Of a stretch of DNA of 64,000 bases, positions 42,907-51,880 are shown in pieces. Source of the DNA: CBDCCT01 sp965214995 (GTDB taxonomy: Bacteria > Deinococcota > Deinococci > Deinococcales > Trueperaceae); NCBI GenBank assembly GCA_965214995.1, contig CBDCCT010000002.1:4092001-4156000 (forward strand), written 5' to 3'. Position numbers and translations under genes: made by a program. Each line of letters begins with the position of its first letter. Position 1 is the stretch's first letter. The notes beneath the pieces were generated by a model that was given only the letters and a program-made list of their open reading frames with translations, made no database searches and was not told the origin of the DNA.

Positions 42907-44225
42907 GGGGCGGTAAAGGGGTAAGCGAAGAAGTAGGAAGGAAGAAGAGAGAAGTAGGAAGGAAGAAAAACGTAGGATTTGGTCTCGTCGGACTTTGGGT
43001 GCTGTTGTCGTTCTCCTTCGCCCAAACGTCCGTCACCGTCTCTGTCGGTGAGAGCTTAGGACCCGTTCCCGAATATGCGATTACGGGGTTCAACCACGGA
43101 GTGTTTATGCGGGTGCTCGAGTTCGAGGAAGACTTTGCAGGGCTCGATATAGACAGCTTGCGCTATCCTCCGGGCAACATCGCCGACGAAAGCCCGCTCA
43201 GCCGTATGCACATCGCGGACTACGGGAGGCAGTGGCAATTTTTGGGCGAGCCGCCCGTCTTAGTCGTCACCAACCTCTTTACCGGGTCGGCTGAAGCGGC
43301 GGGGCAAGCCGTCGTGGATTTCAAAGACGAAGGCATCCCCGTGCTGGCGTTTGAGGTCGGCAACGAGCCCGACTTGTACGGCCCGAACCGTGCCGATGAG
43401 TCCTGGACGCCCGAAAAATACTGTGACAAGTTCCGCGAGTACCACGCAGCCATCAAGGCGGTTGACCCGGACGCCCTCGTCGCCGGGCCTGCGGTGTCGG
43501 GTGCGGACATCGCTGAGCCCTATCTGAAAGAATTTTTGAGGCTGTGTGGCGACGTGGTGGACGTGCTCACCTGGCATATCTACCCGACCGACGGCAGCGC
43601 GGACGACGATGTTGCGTTGGCGACATCCTCCAAAGTCACCGAGACCATCCAGCGTTACCGCGAATGGGTGAAGGACCCGGAGACGAACCCTCTGGGGTTT
43701 GAACGCGACATACAGCTAGGCATTACCGAGTTCGGTCTCTCCTGGCGGACCAACAACAACCGTCACCTGATGGACACTGTGGCGACGTTGTGGCTCGCCG
43801 ACGCGCTCGGGAGGATGGTGCAGGGGCGCTTGGACATGAGTCACTACTTCGCCCTGCAAGGCACGGGCGGACACGGGCTGATTGACAACGCCGACTGGCG
43901 ACGCCCGACGTTTTATCTTTTCGAGATGCTGAGCGACTTTACCGGCGAGGTGTTAAGTACCTCGAGCAGCGACGACGATTTGCACGCCTACGCCGTCGGG
44001 AGAGCTGAGAACACGCAAGTGCTGCTTGTCAATATGTCCACCGAGGCCAAAGAGGTCACGCTCGAGCTGCCCGAGCCTGCGGGAGGGCTCGAGCTGAAAA
44101 CGCTCTCTGACGATACTTACGAAATCTTCGTGGACGAAGTGGCCTACAGAGTCTCCGAGCAAGCGGCGGCTGAACCCGTGATGGTTCCGGCGAGGGCCGT
44201 GGTGCTGGTGACGACGGTGAACTAG
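42903..44225 (+). CDS. Secreted clan-A glycoside hydrolase (GH39/GH79-like)
   Basis: A 440-residue exported TIM-barrel hydrolase. Residues 1-41 are an unusually basic leader with a repeated EVGRKK, then a hydrophobic core ending SFSFAQ. The acid/base Glu155 lies in EVGNEPDLYG and the nucleophile Glu276 in LGITEFGLSW, the clan GH-A arrangement. HIYPTDG near 226 is also typical. A C-terminal beta-sandwich (about 355-440) ends the chain. The pattern is nearest to GH39 and GH79-type enzymes; a xylosidase, arabinofuranosidase or glucuronidase role in xylan side-chain removal is possible, but I cannot choose. It overlaps malG by ATGA. Confidence 0.75.
   Translation: MRGGKGVSEEVGRKKREVGRKKNVGFGLVGLWVLLSFSFAQTSVTVSVGESLGPVPEYAITGFNHGVFMRVLEFEEDFAGLDIDSLRYPPGNIADESPLSRMHIADYGRQWQFLGEPPVLVVTNLFTGSAEAAGQAVVDFKDEGIPVLAFEVGNEPDLYGPNRADESWTPEKYCDKFREYHAAIKAVDPDALVAGPAVSGADIAEPYLKEFLRLCGDVVDVLTWHIYPTDGSADDDVALATSSKVTETIQRYREWVKDPETNPLGFERDIQLGITEFGLSWRTNNNRHLMDTVATLWLADALGRMVQGRLDMSHYFALQGTGGHGLIDNADWRRPTFYLFEMLSDFTGEVLSTSSSDDDLHAYAVGRAENTQVLLVNMSTEAKEVTLELPEPAGGLELKTLSDDTYEIFVDEVAYRVSEQAAAEPVMVPARAVVLVTTVN
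42926..42967 (+). repeat. Purine-rich tandem repeat in the hydrolase leader
   Basis: Two nearly adjacent copies of an 18-base unit (AGAAGTAGGAAGGAAGAA) encode the repeated basic EVGRKK stretch of the leader peptide. Such repeats are prone to slippage. Confidence 0.7.
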
Positions 44226-44283
44226 CGATTTTGAGGTGGTATCGGAATTTTGTCGAGCGGCAGCGCCGTGAAGGGATAACTTG

Positions 44284-45318
44284 ATGAAGCAGGAAGTAAG
44301 ACGTAAGAAGCAGGAGCGCGAAGCACCCCGGAGGGAGCGCGAAGCACAGTCGTGTGGACACGCTCCCGCTAGCCGAAGGGCAGGAAAAAGAGGGCTTGGG
44401 GCTCGAGCCTCCGTCGTCTTGGCCGGTTTACTCCTGAGCTTTTCGGCCTTTGCCCAAAGCGGCGAAAAGTTTCTCGGTAATATTTTTAACGGGCTGCCCG
44501 ACCCGATTTTCGACCGGTACTGGAACCAAATCACGCCTGAAAACGTGGGTAAGTGGGGCTCCGTCGAAATCGTCCGGGACAAGATGACCTGGAGCGGTCT
44601 CGATCTGATGTTTAATTACGCGCAGGAGCAGGGCTTTCCGGTCAAGCAGCACACCTTTATTTGGGGACAACAGGAACCTCTCTGGCTGGCCGACTTACCC
44701 CCCGACGAGCAGCGGGCCGAGGTCGAGGAGTGGATGGAGCTTTTCGCCGAGCGTTACCCCGACGTCGAGATGATCGACGTGGTGAATGAGGCCCAACACG
44801 CCCCGCCGAGCTTTAAGGACGCCATCGGCGGCGAGGGCGAAACCGGCTGGGACTGGATTATCTGGTCGTTTGAAAAAGCCAGGGAGCTGTTTCCTAACGC
44901 TACACTGCTCATCAACGATTACAACATCCTCTGCTGTGCAGGCGAATTAGAGACCTACAAAGAGCAAATCGCCCTCCTGCACGAACGCGGCCTCATCGAC
45001 GGCATCGGCGTGCAGGCCCACGGCTTGGAAACGGTGCCACCCTCGACGATAGAGCGTCACTTAGACAGCTTGGCCGAATTCGGGCTGCCGATTTACGTGT
45101 CGGAACTCGAGCTGCGCGAGAGCGACGACACGGCGCAACTCTCCATGTACCAGGACGTTTTCCCGGTTCTTTGGGAGCACCCCGCGGTCGCGGGCGTCAC
45201 GCTCTGGGGCTACAAGGCCGGGGAGATGTGGCGCAACAACGCGGAGCTGATCGACTGGTTTGAAGAAGAGCGGCCCGCCTTGCAGTGGCTGGAAGAGTAT
45301 GTCGAGCGCGGAAACTGA
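44284..45318 (+). CDS. Secreted GH10 endo-1,4-beta-xylanase
   Basis: A GH10 family enzyme that cuts the xylan backbone outside the cell. ITPENVGKWGSVE near residue 83 and HTFIWG near 123 match the GH10 substrate cleft. The acid/base Glu169 lies in DVVNEAQ and the nucleophile Glu274 in YVSELELRE. The catalytic domain (about 62-344) is compact with no extra binding module. From the ATG at 44284 (7 bases after AAGGGA) the leader is 58 residues, very basic, before the hydrophobic stretch SVVLAGLLLSFSAFAQ. This length is unusual, and a TTG near 44395 could be the real start. Confidence 0.88.
   Translation: MKQEVRRKKQEREAPRREREAQSCGHAPASRRAGKRGLGARASVVLAGLLLSFSAFAQSGEKFLGNIFNGLPDPIFDRYWNQITPENVGKWGSVEIVRDKMTWSGLDLMFNYAQEQGFPVKQHTFIWGQQEPLWLADLPPDEQRAEVEEWMELFAERYPDVEMIDVVNEAQHAPPSFKDAIGGEGETGWDWIIWSFEKARELFPNATLLINDYNILCCAGELETYKEQIALLHERGLIDGIGVQAHGLETVPPSTIERHLDSLAEFGLPIYVSELELRESDDTAQLSMYQDVFPVLWEHPAVAGVTLWGYKAGEMWRNNAELIDWFEEERPALQWLEEYVERGN
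44313..44367 (+). repeat. Short direct and inverted repeats in the xylanase leader
   Basis: GGAGCGCGAAGCAC occurs at 44313-44326 and again at 44334-44347, and GGGAGCG (44333-44339) pairs with CGCTCCC (44361-44367). The repeats make up the abnormal basic part of the leader and look inserted. Confidence 0.6.
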
Positions 45319-45433
45319 TGCTGCGCTGCGCCGCCCTCGCTTGTTTGCTGGTGCGTTGCTCGAGCGTGTACCAGGCGAAGCGTATCAACCAGATTCAATT
45401 GGAAAGAAGATCTTGATGAACAACGTGCAGCTA

Positions 45434-45516
45434 GATCCCCCCGGTTGTCGCTATCGCTCAACCGCCCCCCTTAATAAGGGGGGACAGACCGAGCGAAGCT
45501 ACGGTCAGGGGGGATC
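45434..45516. repeat. Cloverleaf-shaped palindromic repeat upstream of GH43
   Basis: Outer arms GATCCCCCC (45434-45442) and GGGGGGATC (45508-45516) enclose three stem-loops: GGTTG/CAACC (45443-45463), CCCCCCTTA/TAAGGGGGG (45465-45483) and GACCG-AGC/GCT-CGGTC (45487-45506). Folded, it is a four-arm cloverleaf of 83 bases. Similar C-run/TTAATAA/G-run palindromes are common small mobile repeats in cyanobacteria and other bacteria. It abuts the GH43 ATG (45517), so its right arm supplies the bases where a ribosome-binding site should be. It is not a tRNA: the stems do not fit tRNA consensus positions. Confidence 0.85.
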
Positions 45517-47097
45517 ATGATTCAAAATCCTGTTTTGACGGGCTTCAACCCCGACCCGTGCATCATTCGCGTAGCGGACGACTACTTTATCGCCACCTCG
45601 ACCTTCGAATGGTTTTCGGGCGTGCAAATTCACCACTCCAAAGACCTCGTAAACTGGCGGTTGTTGACTCGTCCTCTCGTCAGACGGAGCCAGCTCGACA
45701 TGCTCGGCAACCCCGATTCGGGCGGGGTGTGGGCCCCGACGCTGAGCCATGCGGACGGGCTTTTTTACCTCATCTACACCGACGTAAAAACCTGGGGCAC
45801 GGACCAGCATTTTAAAGACACGCACAACTATCTGGTCACAGCAGAAGACATTATGGGTCCCTGGTCGGAGCCCATTTACCTGAACAGCAGCGGCTTCGAC
45901 CCCTCGCTTTTTCACGATTCGGACGGGCGCAAGTGGTTTGTAAACATGCTGCACGACCACCGCAAGAGGCGCAACCAGTTTGGGGGTATTGTCTTGCAGG
46001 AGTACGACCCCAAGCAAAAAAAGCTGGTCGGACCCATCAAGAACATCTTTAGGGGCACATGCTTAGGATTGACGGAAGCGCCGCACCTTTACAAAAAAGA
46101 CGGCTGGTACTATCTGCTGACAGCGGAAGGTGGCACCGTCTATGAGCACGCGGTAACGCTGGCGCGCTCCAGGCAAATCGACGGTCCTTACGAGGTTCAC
46201 CCCGAAAATCCCTTGCTGACCGCACACGGCAAGCCGGAGTTGTACCTTCAAAAGGCAGGTCACGGCAGCTTTGTGCAGACGCAAACCGGCGAGTGGTACT
46301 TAGCGCACCTGTGCGGGCGTCCGCTCACGCCTTTGGGACGGTGCAATCTGGGGCGGGAGACGGCGCTGCAAAGGCTCGAGTGGCCCCAAGGCGACTGGCC
46401 CCGTATCGCTGGCGGGGGCAACAGTCCCCACAAAGAAGTGCCCGCGCCCGATTTATCCGAACATGATTTCGAGGACAAACCTCAACGTGACGATTTCGAC
46501 AGCCCTGAACTAGCTTTACCCTGGCAAACTTTGCGTCTCCCGCACGACGAAAGCTGGCTGTCGCTCACCGAACGGCCCGGTCACCTGCGGCTTTACGGGC
46601 TCGAGTCGCTCGCCTCGAGACACCACCAAAGTTTAGTGGGTCGGCGCTTGCAAGCCTTTTACGCGGAGGCTGAAACTTGTCTGGAATTTGACCCGGAAAG
46701 CTTTCAGCAGATGGCGGGGCTGGCAGCCTACTACCAAACGGACAATTGGGTCTACCTGCGCGTAAGTCACGGTGAAGACTTAGGCAGAACCCTCAACATC
46801 CTGAGCTACGATAACCGGCGGTACGATGAACCTTTAGACGAAGAGGTGCCCATCGGCGACGCTCAGAAAGTTTTCCTCAAGCTCATCTTTGAAAGGGAGA
46901 CGTTTCGGTTTGAGTACGCGCTCGAGAAAGGCGCGTGGCTCCCTATCGGCCCCGAGTTCGACGCGGGCAGACTCTCGGATGACTACTGTCAGGGGCTTAG
47001 TTTTACCGGGACGTTCATTGCACTGTGCGCTCAGGACTTGAGCGGAAGGCGCAAACACGCGGACTTTGGTTATTTTGTCTACCAAGAGAGGGAGTAA
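45517..47097 (+). CDS. GH43 beta-xylosidase (cytosolic)
   Basis: A 526-residue GH43 enzyme without a signal peptide, so it acts on imported xylo-oligosaccharides. The five-blade propeller (about 1-310) has the catalytic base Asp in FNPDPCIIR, the pKa-modulating Asp in GFDPSLFHD and the acid Glu in LTEAPHLYK. The C-terminal beta-sandwich (about 325-526), seen in the longer xylosidase subfamily (XynB type), is present. An arabinofuranosidase side activity is possible. The ATG lies directly against the palindromic repeat. Confidence 0.92.
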   Translation: MIQNPVLTGFNPDPCIIRVADDYFIATSTFEWFSGVQIHHSKDLVNWRLLTRPLVRRSQLDMLGNPDSGGVWAPTLSHADGLFYLIYTDVKTWGTDQHFKDTHNYLVTAEDIMGPWSEPIYLNSSGFDPSLFHDSDGRKWFVNMLHDHRKRRNQFGGIVLQEYDPKQKKLVGPIKNIFRGTCLGLTEAPHLYKKDGWYYLLTAEGGTVYEHAVTLARSRQIDGPYEVHPENPLLTAHGKPELYLQKAGHGSFVQTQTGEWYLAHLCGRPLTPLGRCNLGRETALQRLEWPQGDWPRIAGGGNSPHKEVPAPDLSEHDFEDKPQRDDFDSPELALPWQTLRLPHDESWLSLTERPGHLRLYGLESLASRHHQSLVGRRLQAFYAEAETCLEFDPESFQQMAGLAAYYQTDNWVYLRVSHGEDLGRTLNILSYDNRRYDEPLDEEVPIGDAQKVFLKLIFERETFRFEYALEKGAWLPIGPEFDAGRLSDDYCQGLSFTGTFIALCAQDLSGRRKHADFGYFVYQERE

Positions 47098-47101
47098 GCT
47101 T

Positions 47102-49315
47102 ATGAGACTGCTTTTCGCAGTAGCCACTGTTATTACCGCAACGCTGGCGTTCGCTCAGGAACCGCTTTATAAAGACGCTTCACAACCCGTCGAGGCCAGG
47201 GTTGCCGACCTCCTCTCCCAGATGACCCTGGCTGAAAAGGTCGGGCAGATGACGCAAATCGACGTGGCCCGCCTCATGGGTGAGGGCGAGTGGGACCGGG
47301 GGCCTTTAAGCGAAGAATGGCTAAAAATTGTCTTCGAGGAGAATCAGGTCGGCTCGATTCTCTCAGGCGGAGGTGCGGCACCCGTACCCAACACCCCGCA
47401 AGCGTGGGCGGAGATGACCAATGAGCTTCAGGAGGCAGTCCTGGCGTATTCGCGCCTCGGTATCCCCATGATTTATGGTATCGACGCGGTTCACGGGCAC
47501 AACAACGTGCTGGGCGCGACGATTTACCCGCACAACGTGGGCCTGGCGGCGAGTTGGAACCCTGAGTTGGTGGAGGAGGTGGCGGCCCAGGTCGCTCGAG
47601 ACGTGCGCGCGGTGGGGACCCACTGGACCTTTGCCCCCGTCGCCGACGTCGCGCGCGACCCGCGCTGGGGGCGGTTCTACGAATCGTTTGGCGAAGACCC
47701 TCTGTTAGCGGGTGAACTAGTCGCGGCAAGTGTGCGCGGCCTTCAAGCCTCGGGCGAGGTGGCGGCGACCGTAAAGCATTTTGCAGGCTACGGGCAGTCT
47801 TTAACCGGCTTTGACCGCAGTCCGGCTTTTTTAGACCTGCGCACGCTGCGAAGTACGCACCTGCCGAGTTTTGCGGCGGGCATAGAGGCCGGTGCAATGG
47901 CTCTAATGGTCAACAGCGGCTCCATCAACGGCGTGCCGGTTCACGCCTCGCCCTATATGTTGCAGGAGGTGGCCCAAGACCAGCTCGGCTTTGACGGCGT
48001 TATCCTGTCCGACTGGGAAGACATTTTGAAGCTCGTTACCGTTCACAGGGTTGCTAAAGATTTCAAGGAAGCCGTCGCTATGAGCATCAATGCCGGGGTC
48101 AACATGTACATGGTGCCGCACGACGCGGTGACCTTTACGAGTACGCTTACCGAACTGGTCGAAGAGGGCACGGTTTCAGAGAGCAGGATTGACGAGGCTG
48201 TGAGCGACATTCTCACCCTGAAGTTTGAACTCGGCTTGTTCGAAAACCCCTACACAGACGCGGAGGCTGCCAATAGCGTTGTGATAGAAGAGGCGCGTTC
48301 GCTGGCGAAACGGGCGGCCTTAGCGTCCATCACGCTGCTGGAAAGGGGCGGTTTACCCCTTGACGCGTCGGTACAGAACATCTTGGTTGTCGGCCCGAGC
48401 GCGAACAGTATCGAGAACCAGATGGGCGGTTGGACGATTGGCTGGCAGGGGATAGACAACCCCAACGACGTGCCGCCCGGCCTTACCGTTTTGGAAGCCG
48501 TAGAGCAAACCGCCCCCGACGGCGTTACCGTCACCTACCTGGCTGACTACCAAGATGGCGAGGCGCTCGGCGCAGCCGCCGCGGGGGCGGACGTCGCTGT
48601 CGTCATAGTCGGCGAAACGCCCTACGCGGAAGGTCAGGGGGACTCGAGCACGCTCGCATTTCCTGACGAGCAGTTAGGGCTGATGCGCACCGTTATCGAG
48701 ACAGAGACGCCGGTCATCGTTGTGCTAATGGCGGGTCGTCCGCTCGTTTTCCCTGAGGATATTTGGCTGGGCCTGGACGGTTTCATCATGGCTTATCTAC
48801 CCGGGAGTGAGGGAGGCGCAGCGATTGCCGACGTGCTCTTTGGCAGGGCGAACCCCGGGGGCAAACTGCCCTTTAGCTGGCCGGAGCACACCGGGCAACT
48901 GCCCCTCACCTACGACGCTCTGCCGGGCGCAACCTACGAACCGCTTTACCCCTTCGGCTACGGCCTAAGCTACACGACGTTTTCGCAGCGTAATCTGAGC
49001 GCGACGCTCGAGGGGGAGGTTGTCAACGTCAGCCTCGAGCTCGAGAATACCGGCGAGTTCGCGGGTAGCGAAACCGTGCAAGTTTATTTGAGTCGCCCGC
49101 CGTCGGGCGTGCTGACGCCCCTCAAGCAACTGGTGGGGTTTGGTAAGCTCGAGCTAGCCCCGGGGGAGCAGCAAACGCTAGACCTGGCTATCCCGCTAGA
49201 GCGCTTTGCCGTCGTCCCGGGGGACGTCTTGGGCGAAGCCGAGGCGCAAGTGCTGCCCGGTAGCTACACGTTGCAGGTAGGACAGTTACAAACGCGCCTA
49301 AATATTACACCGTGA
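47102..49315 (+). CDS. Secreted GH3 beta-glycosidase (beta-xylosidase/beta-glucosidase)
   Basis: A 737-residue exported GH3 enzyme. The signal peptide is RLLFAVATVITATLAFAQ. The (beta/alpha)8 domain has YGIDAVHGHNNV, VKHFAGYG and the nucleophile Asp in VILSDWED. The alpha/beta sandwich has VIVGETPYAEGQGD, and a fibronectin-like C-terminal domain includes LVGFGKLELAPGEQQTL. The ATG at 47102 follows AGGGAG, 4 bases after the GH43 stop. Sequence alone does not separate xylosidase from glucosidase (cellobiase-type) activity; the operon favours xylo- or mixed oligosaccharides. Confidence 0.92.
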   Translation: MRLLFAVATVITATLAFAQEPLYKDASQPVEARVADLLSQMTLAEKVGQMTQIDVARLMGEGEWDRGPLSEEWLKIVFEENQVGSILSGGGAAPVPNTPQAWAEMTNELQEAVLAYSRLGIPMIYGIDAVHGHNNVLGATIYPHNVGLAASWNPELVEEVAAQVARDVRAVGTHWTFAPVADVARDPRWGRFYESFGEDPLLAGELVAASVRGLQASGEVAATVKHFAGYGQSLTGFDRSPAFLDLRTLRSTHLPSFAAGIEAGAMALMVNSGSINGVPVHASPYMLQEVAQDQLGFDGVILSDWEDILKLVTVHRVAKDFKEAVAMSINAGVNMYMVPHDAVTFTSTLTELVEEGTVSESRIDEAVSDILTLKFELGLFENPYTDAEAANSVVIEEARSLAKRAALASITLLERGGLPLDASVQNILVVGPSANSIENQMGGWTIGWQGIDNPNDVPPGLTVLEAVEQTAPDGVTVTYLADYQDGEALGAAAAGADVAVVIVGETPYAEGQGDSSTLAFPDEQLGLMRTVIETETPVIVVLMAGRPLVFPEDIWLGLDGFIMAYLPGSEGGAAIADVLFGRANPGGKLPFSWPEHTGQLPLTYDALPGATYEPLYPFGYGLSYTTFSQRNLSATLEGEVVNVSLELENTGEFAGSETVQVYLSRPPSGVLTPLKQLVGFGKLELAPGEQQTLDLAIPLERFAVVPGDVLGEAEAQVLPGSYTLQVGQLQTRLNITP

Positions 49316-50037
49316 GCGGTTAACAGACCTCCAAAAGAGCGCCGATGCCGACAAGCCGTGACCTACGAGGGGCTCGAGACGTTGTTGGCGGAAGCGTTCA
49401 GACCCACAAGCGTGGATCGTCAAGGTCAGCCTACGGGCCGTTAAACGCCTAGACCGGTCGTCGCAGCGGTAGCGCTTGGCAGCGAAGTGCGGAGCATCAG
49501 ATGGCTCACACTGACAGCAGGAAGCATCTGGCTCGAAGGGAACACGGTTCGTAAATTATCGGACAGCACAGAGTTTCGGGTTACCTGCGCCGGACAATCT
49601 CATAGCGGATAACACCCTGGTTTGAAGGAAACGTAGTTTGCAAACTTTTGTGTGGGACGGAGTCTAAAAAGTGCTACCTGCGCCCTGTTCCCTCAGTTTT
49701 TATGCAACCCGCTGTCAGTGTTTACGCAAGCCGCTTTGAGCCGCATCAAACCCCAGGTGTTTCCGCCCATACCAAAGGTGACCGCTCCCGCCCCATCACC
49801 CTACGCGCAACGTCCCCAATTCCAAAATGAGAAAAATCTCCCAGCACGTAGCGCGTAAGAAATCCTATAGCGCCTCTCCACCCGCTTGAAGTGTTTGATA
49901 TGAAACACCGTCTACAACAACATTTATCAGAGCTTTAAAGAAGAAACAAAACATAAAAACGTTTGTGCGGGTGCGAAATTTTTATCCCGGTTTTATGAGA
50001 GGCCGGTGCTAGACTTCTGGGGATTTGGAGGAGAGTT
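49316..50037. other. 722-base intergenic region with degraded repeat material
   Basis: No convincing gene is present. A short frame at 49359-49442 and two others near 49650 lack any family features. The stretch contains dispersed repeat copy 2 (49649-49718), and an arm-like GCAGGAAGCATCT at 49517-49529 that echoes the left arm of copy 1. It becomes AT-rich at 49870-49985. A TAGACT box near 50010 and GGAGGAG just before 50038 serve pilM. Confidence 0.6.
49649..49718. repeat. Dispersed repeat, copy 2
   Basis: Matches 40921-40990 in the same orientation at about 80% identity, with the shared core GCTACCTGCGCCCTG and CCGCTGT at the end. Confidence 0.7.
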
Positions 50038-51225
50038 ATGACCGCAATGCGCGAATCGCTGTCGCGCCTTTTTAATCCTCGAGTTGAAGCCGTCGGTTTG
50101 GAGATCGGCATGAGCGCGCTCAAGGTCGTGGACCTTCGGGGCGGCAAGCCGCCCTCGCTGGGGGCCATCGGCACGCGGCCCACGCCGCCCGGACTCCTCC
50201 AGGAGGACGAGGTCGTCGACGCGGCGGGCTTGGCGGAGGAAATCAAGGCGCTTTTCAAAGAGGCGGGGATAACCAAGCGTTTCGTGGTCACCGCGGTGGG
50301 CAACCGTCAGGCCATCACCCGCAACATTTTTGTGCCCAAAATGACGCTGAAAGAGCTTGAAGAGGCCATCCGGTGGGAGGCCGAGCGCTATATTCCCTTC
50401 CCCATCGACGAGGTGGTGTTGGACTACTACGTGCTCGACAACCCTGACGACGTAGAAGAGGGGGGGCAAATGGAGGTGGTCATCGCCGCCGCCCGCTTGG
50501 ACTTGGTGACGCAGCAGGTGGACTATCTTAAACTCGCGGGGCTCGAGCCTCTGGTGGTTGATATCAAGCCTTTCTCGCTCCTGCGCTCCTTACGGGGCTC
50601 GCTTTTGGGCGCGCACCTTAACAAGACGACGCTGACCGGGACGAGCTACACGGAGGCCGACGAGGTGGGGGTGGTGCTGGAAATCGCCGCGTCGAACTCG
50701 ACCATCACCCTGGCGCGCGGGGAGCGCGTGCTGATGAACCGCAACATCGGCGTGTCGGGCGACGACTTTACCGCCGCCATCCAACGCTCGTTCGGTCTCG
50801 ACTTCGACTCCGCCGAGGAGGTCAAGATAGACTACGGCACCGCGACCATCCCCACCGAGGACGAGGAAGAACTGCTTAATTTTGACGCCAAGCGCGAGCA
50901 GTTCTCGCCGGGCCGCGTCTACGAGGCCTTGCGCCCGGTTCTGGTCGACCTCACCACCGAGGTGCGCCGCAGCTTAGAATTTTTCCGCGTCCAGGCGGGC
51001 GACGCCAACATCGGGCGGATGATAGTCTCGGGCGGCGGGGCCAAACTGCGCGGTTTGCCCGAGGCCATCGGCGACGCGCTGGGTTTTCGCGTCGAGCTGG
51101 GCGACCCTTGGCTCACCATCCACAGCGACGAGGGGCGCTTTGACGCGCAGTATCTGCGCCGCGTCGGGCCGGAATTTTGCGTGCCCTTAGGCTTGGCGCT
51201 GCGGGGGGTGAACGCCCTTGATTAA
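50038..51225 (+). CDS. pilM: Type IV pilus assembly protein PilM
   Basis: Actin-like cytoplasmic ATPase-fold protein of 395 residues that forms the inner-membrane platform with PilN and PilO. The N-terminus GLEIGMSALKVVDL, the ATP-site blocks and SGGGAKLRGLPEAIG near 335 are typical. It is required for pili, twitching and natural transformation in Thermus. The ATG follows GGAGGAG. It overlaps pilN by 8 bases. Confidence 0.96.
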   Translation: MTAMRESLSRLFNPRVEAVGLEIGMSALKVVDLRGGKPPSLGAIGTRPTPPGLLQEDEVVDAAGLAEEIKALFKEAGITKRFVVTAVGNRQAITRNIFVPKMTLKELEEAIRWEAERYIPFPIDEVVLDYYVLDNPDDVEEGGQMEVVIAAARLDLVTQQVDYLKLAGLEPLVVDIKPFSLLRSLRGSLLGAHLNKTTLTGTSYTEADEVGVVLEIAASNSTITLARGERVLMNRNIGVSGDDFTAAIQRSFGLDFDSAEEVKIDYGTATIPTEDEEELLNFDAKREQFSPGRVYEALRPVLVDLTTEVRRSLEFFRVQAGDANIGRMIVSGGGAKLRGLPEAIGDALGFRVELGDPWLTIHSDEGRFDAQYLRRVGPEFCVPLGLALRGVNALD

Positions 51226-51880
51226 CATTAACCTGCTCCCCAAAAACCTGCGGCGGCGCTCCGAGCCGGGCTACTGGCGGCTTATCGCGCTCTTTTTTCC
51301 CCTCCTCGTTTTGGGCGTCGCCGGGTTTATGCAGGTCGCCATCAACGGGACCGCGCGGAGCTTAGCCGAAGAGCGCGACCTGCGCGAACTCAAACTGACG
51401 ACCCTGCAACCCGCCATCCAGGAGCAAGAGCTATTGCAGGCCCGCCAGCGCCAGCTCAGCGAACTCATCGCGGTGCGTAACGCGGTCCAAGCGGGCCGCA
51501 TCGACTGGACGGACGAGGTCGCCTCGATGTTGGAGACGCTGCCCCCGCGCACCGAGACCGGGCAACCGCGCATCGAATTCAACGCGCTCAGTATGCGCGC
51601 GCTTGGCGGCGAACCCAACGACGCCTACGACGGCCTCAGCACCATCGCGGAGATGACCGTGGCGGGCACGGCGATCAATTCCGAGGTCTTGGCCTCTTAC
51701 GTTCGCTCGCTCGAGCTCTCGCCCCTATTCGCGGTCGCTTTCCAGAACGCCGCGCGGGACGAAGAGAGCGGGTTTTACGACTTTAGCCTCACCATCGGGG
51801 CGCTCGCGGGCGAGCAGCCGGAGCAACCGGAGCTCGAGTCCTCGGCCAGCCTAGACGCCGATTTAGGAGACACCCCATGA
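51218..51880 (+). CDS. pilN: Type IV pilus assembly protein PilN
   Basis: Bitopic inner-membrane protein of 220 residues. The conserved N-terminal INLLPKNLRR, which binds PilM, comes directly after the TTG start at 51218. One membrane helix (about 22-42) and a periplasmic coiled-coil/ferredoxin-like domain follow. It overlaps pilM and pilO. Confidence 0.93.
   Translation: MININLLPKNLRRRSEPGYWRLIALFFPLLVLGVAGFMQVAINGTARSLAEERDLRELKLTTLQPAIQEQELLQARQRQLSELIAVRNAVQAGRIDWTDEVASMLETLPPRTETGQPRIEFNALSMRALGGEPNDAYDGLSTIAEMTVAGTAINSEVLASYVRSLELSPLFAVAFQNAARDEESGFYDFSLTIGALAGEQPEQPELESSASLDADLGDTP

Noticed and set aside
45434..45516. tRNA gene suggested by the cloverleaf fold
   Set aside because: The arms lack tRNA consensus bases, the acceptor stem is a G/C run and there is no T-loop GTTCRA pattern. 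It is better explained as a palindromic repeat.
49359..49442. Short GTG frame after the GH3 gene
   Set aside because: It has 27 codons, no ribosome-binding site and no similarity that I recognise; it lies within degraded intergenic DNA.
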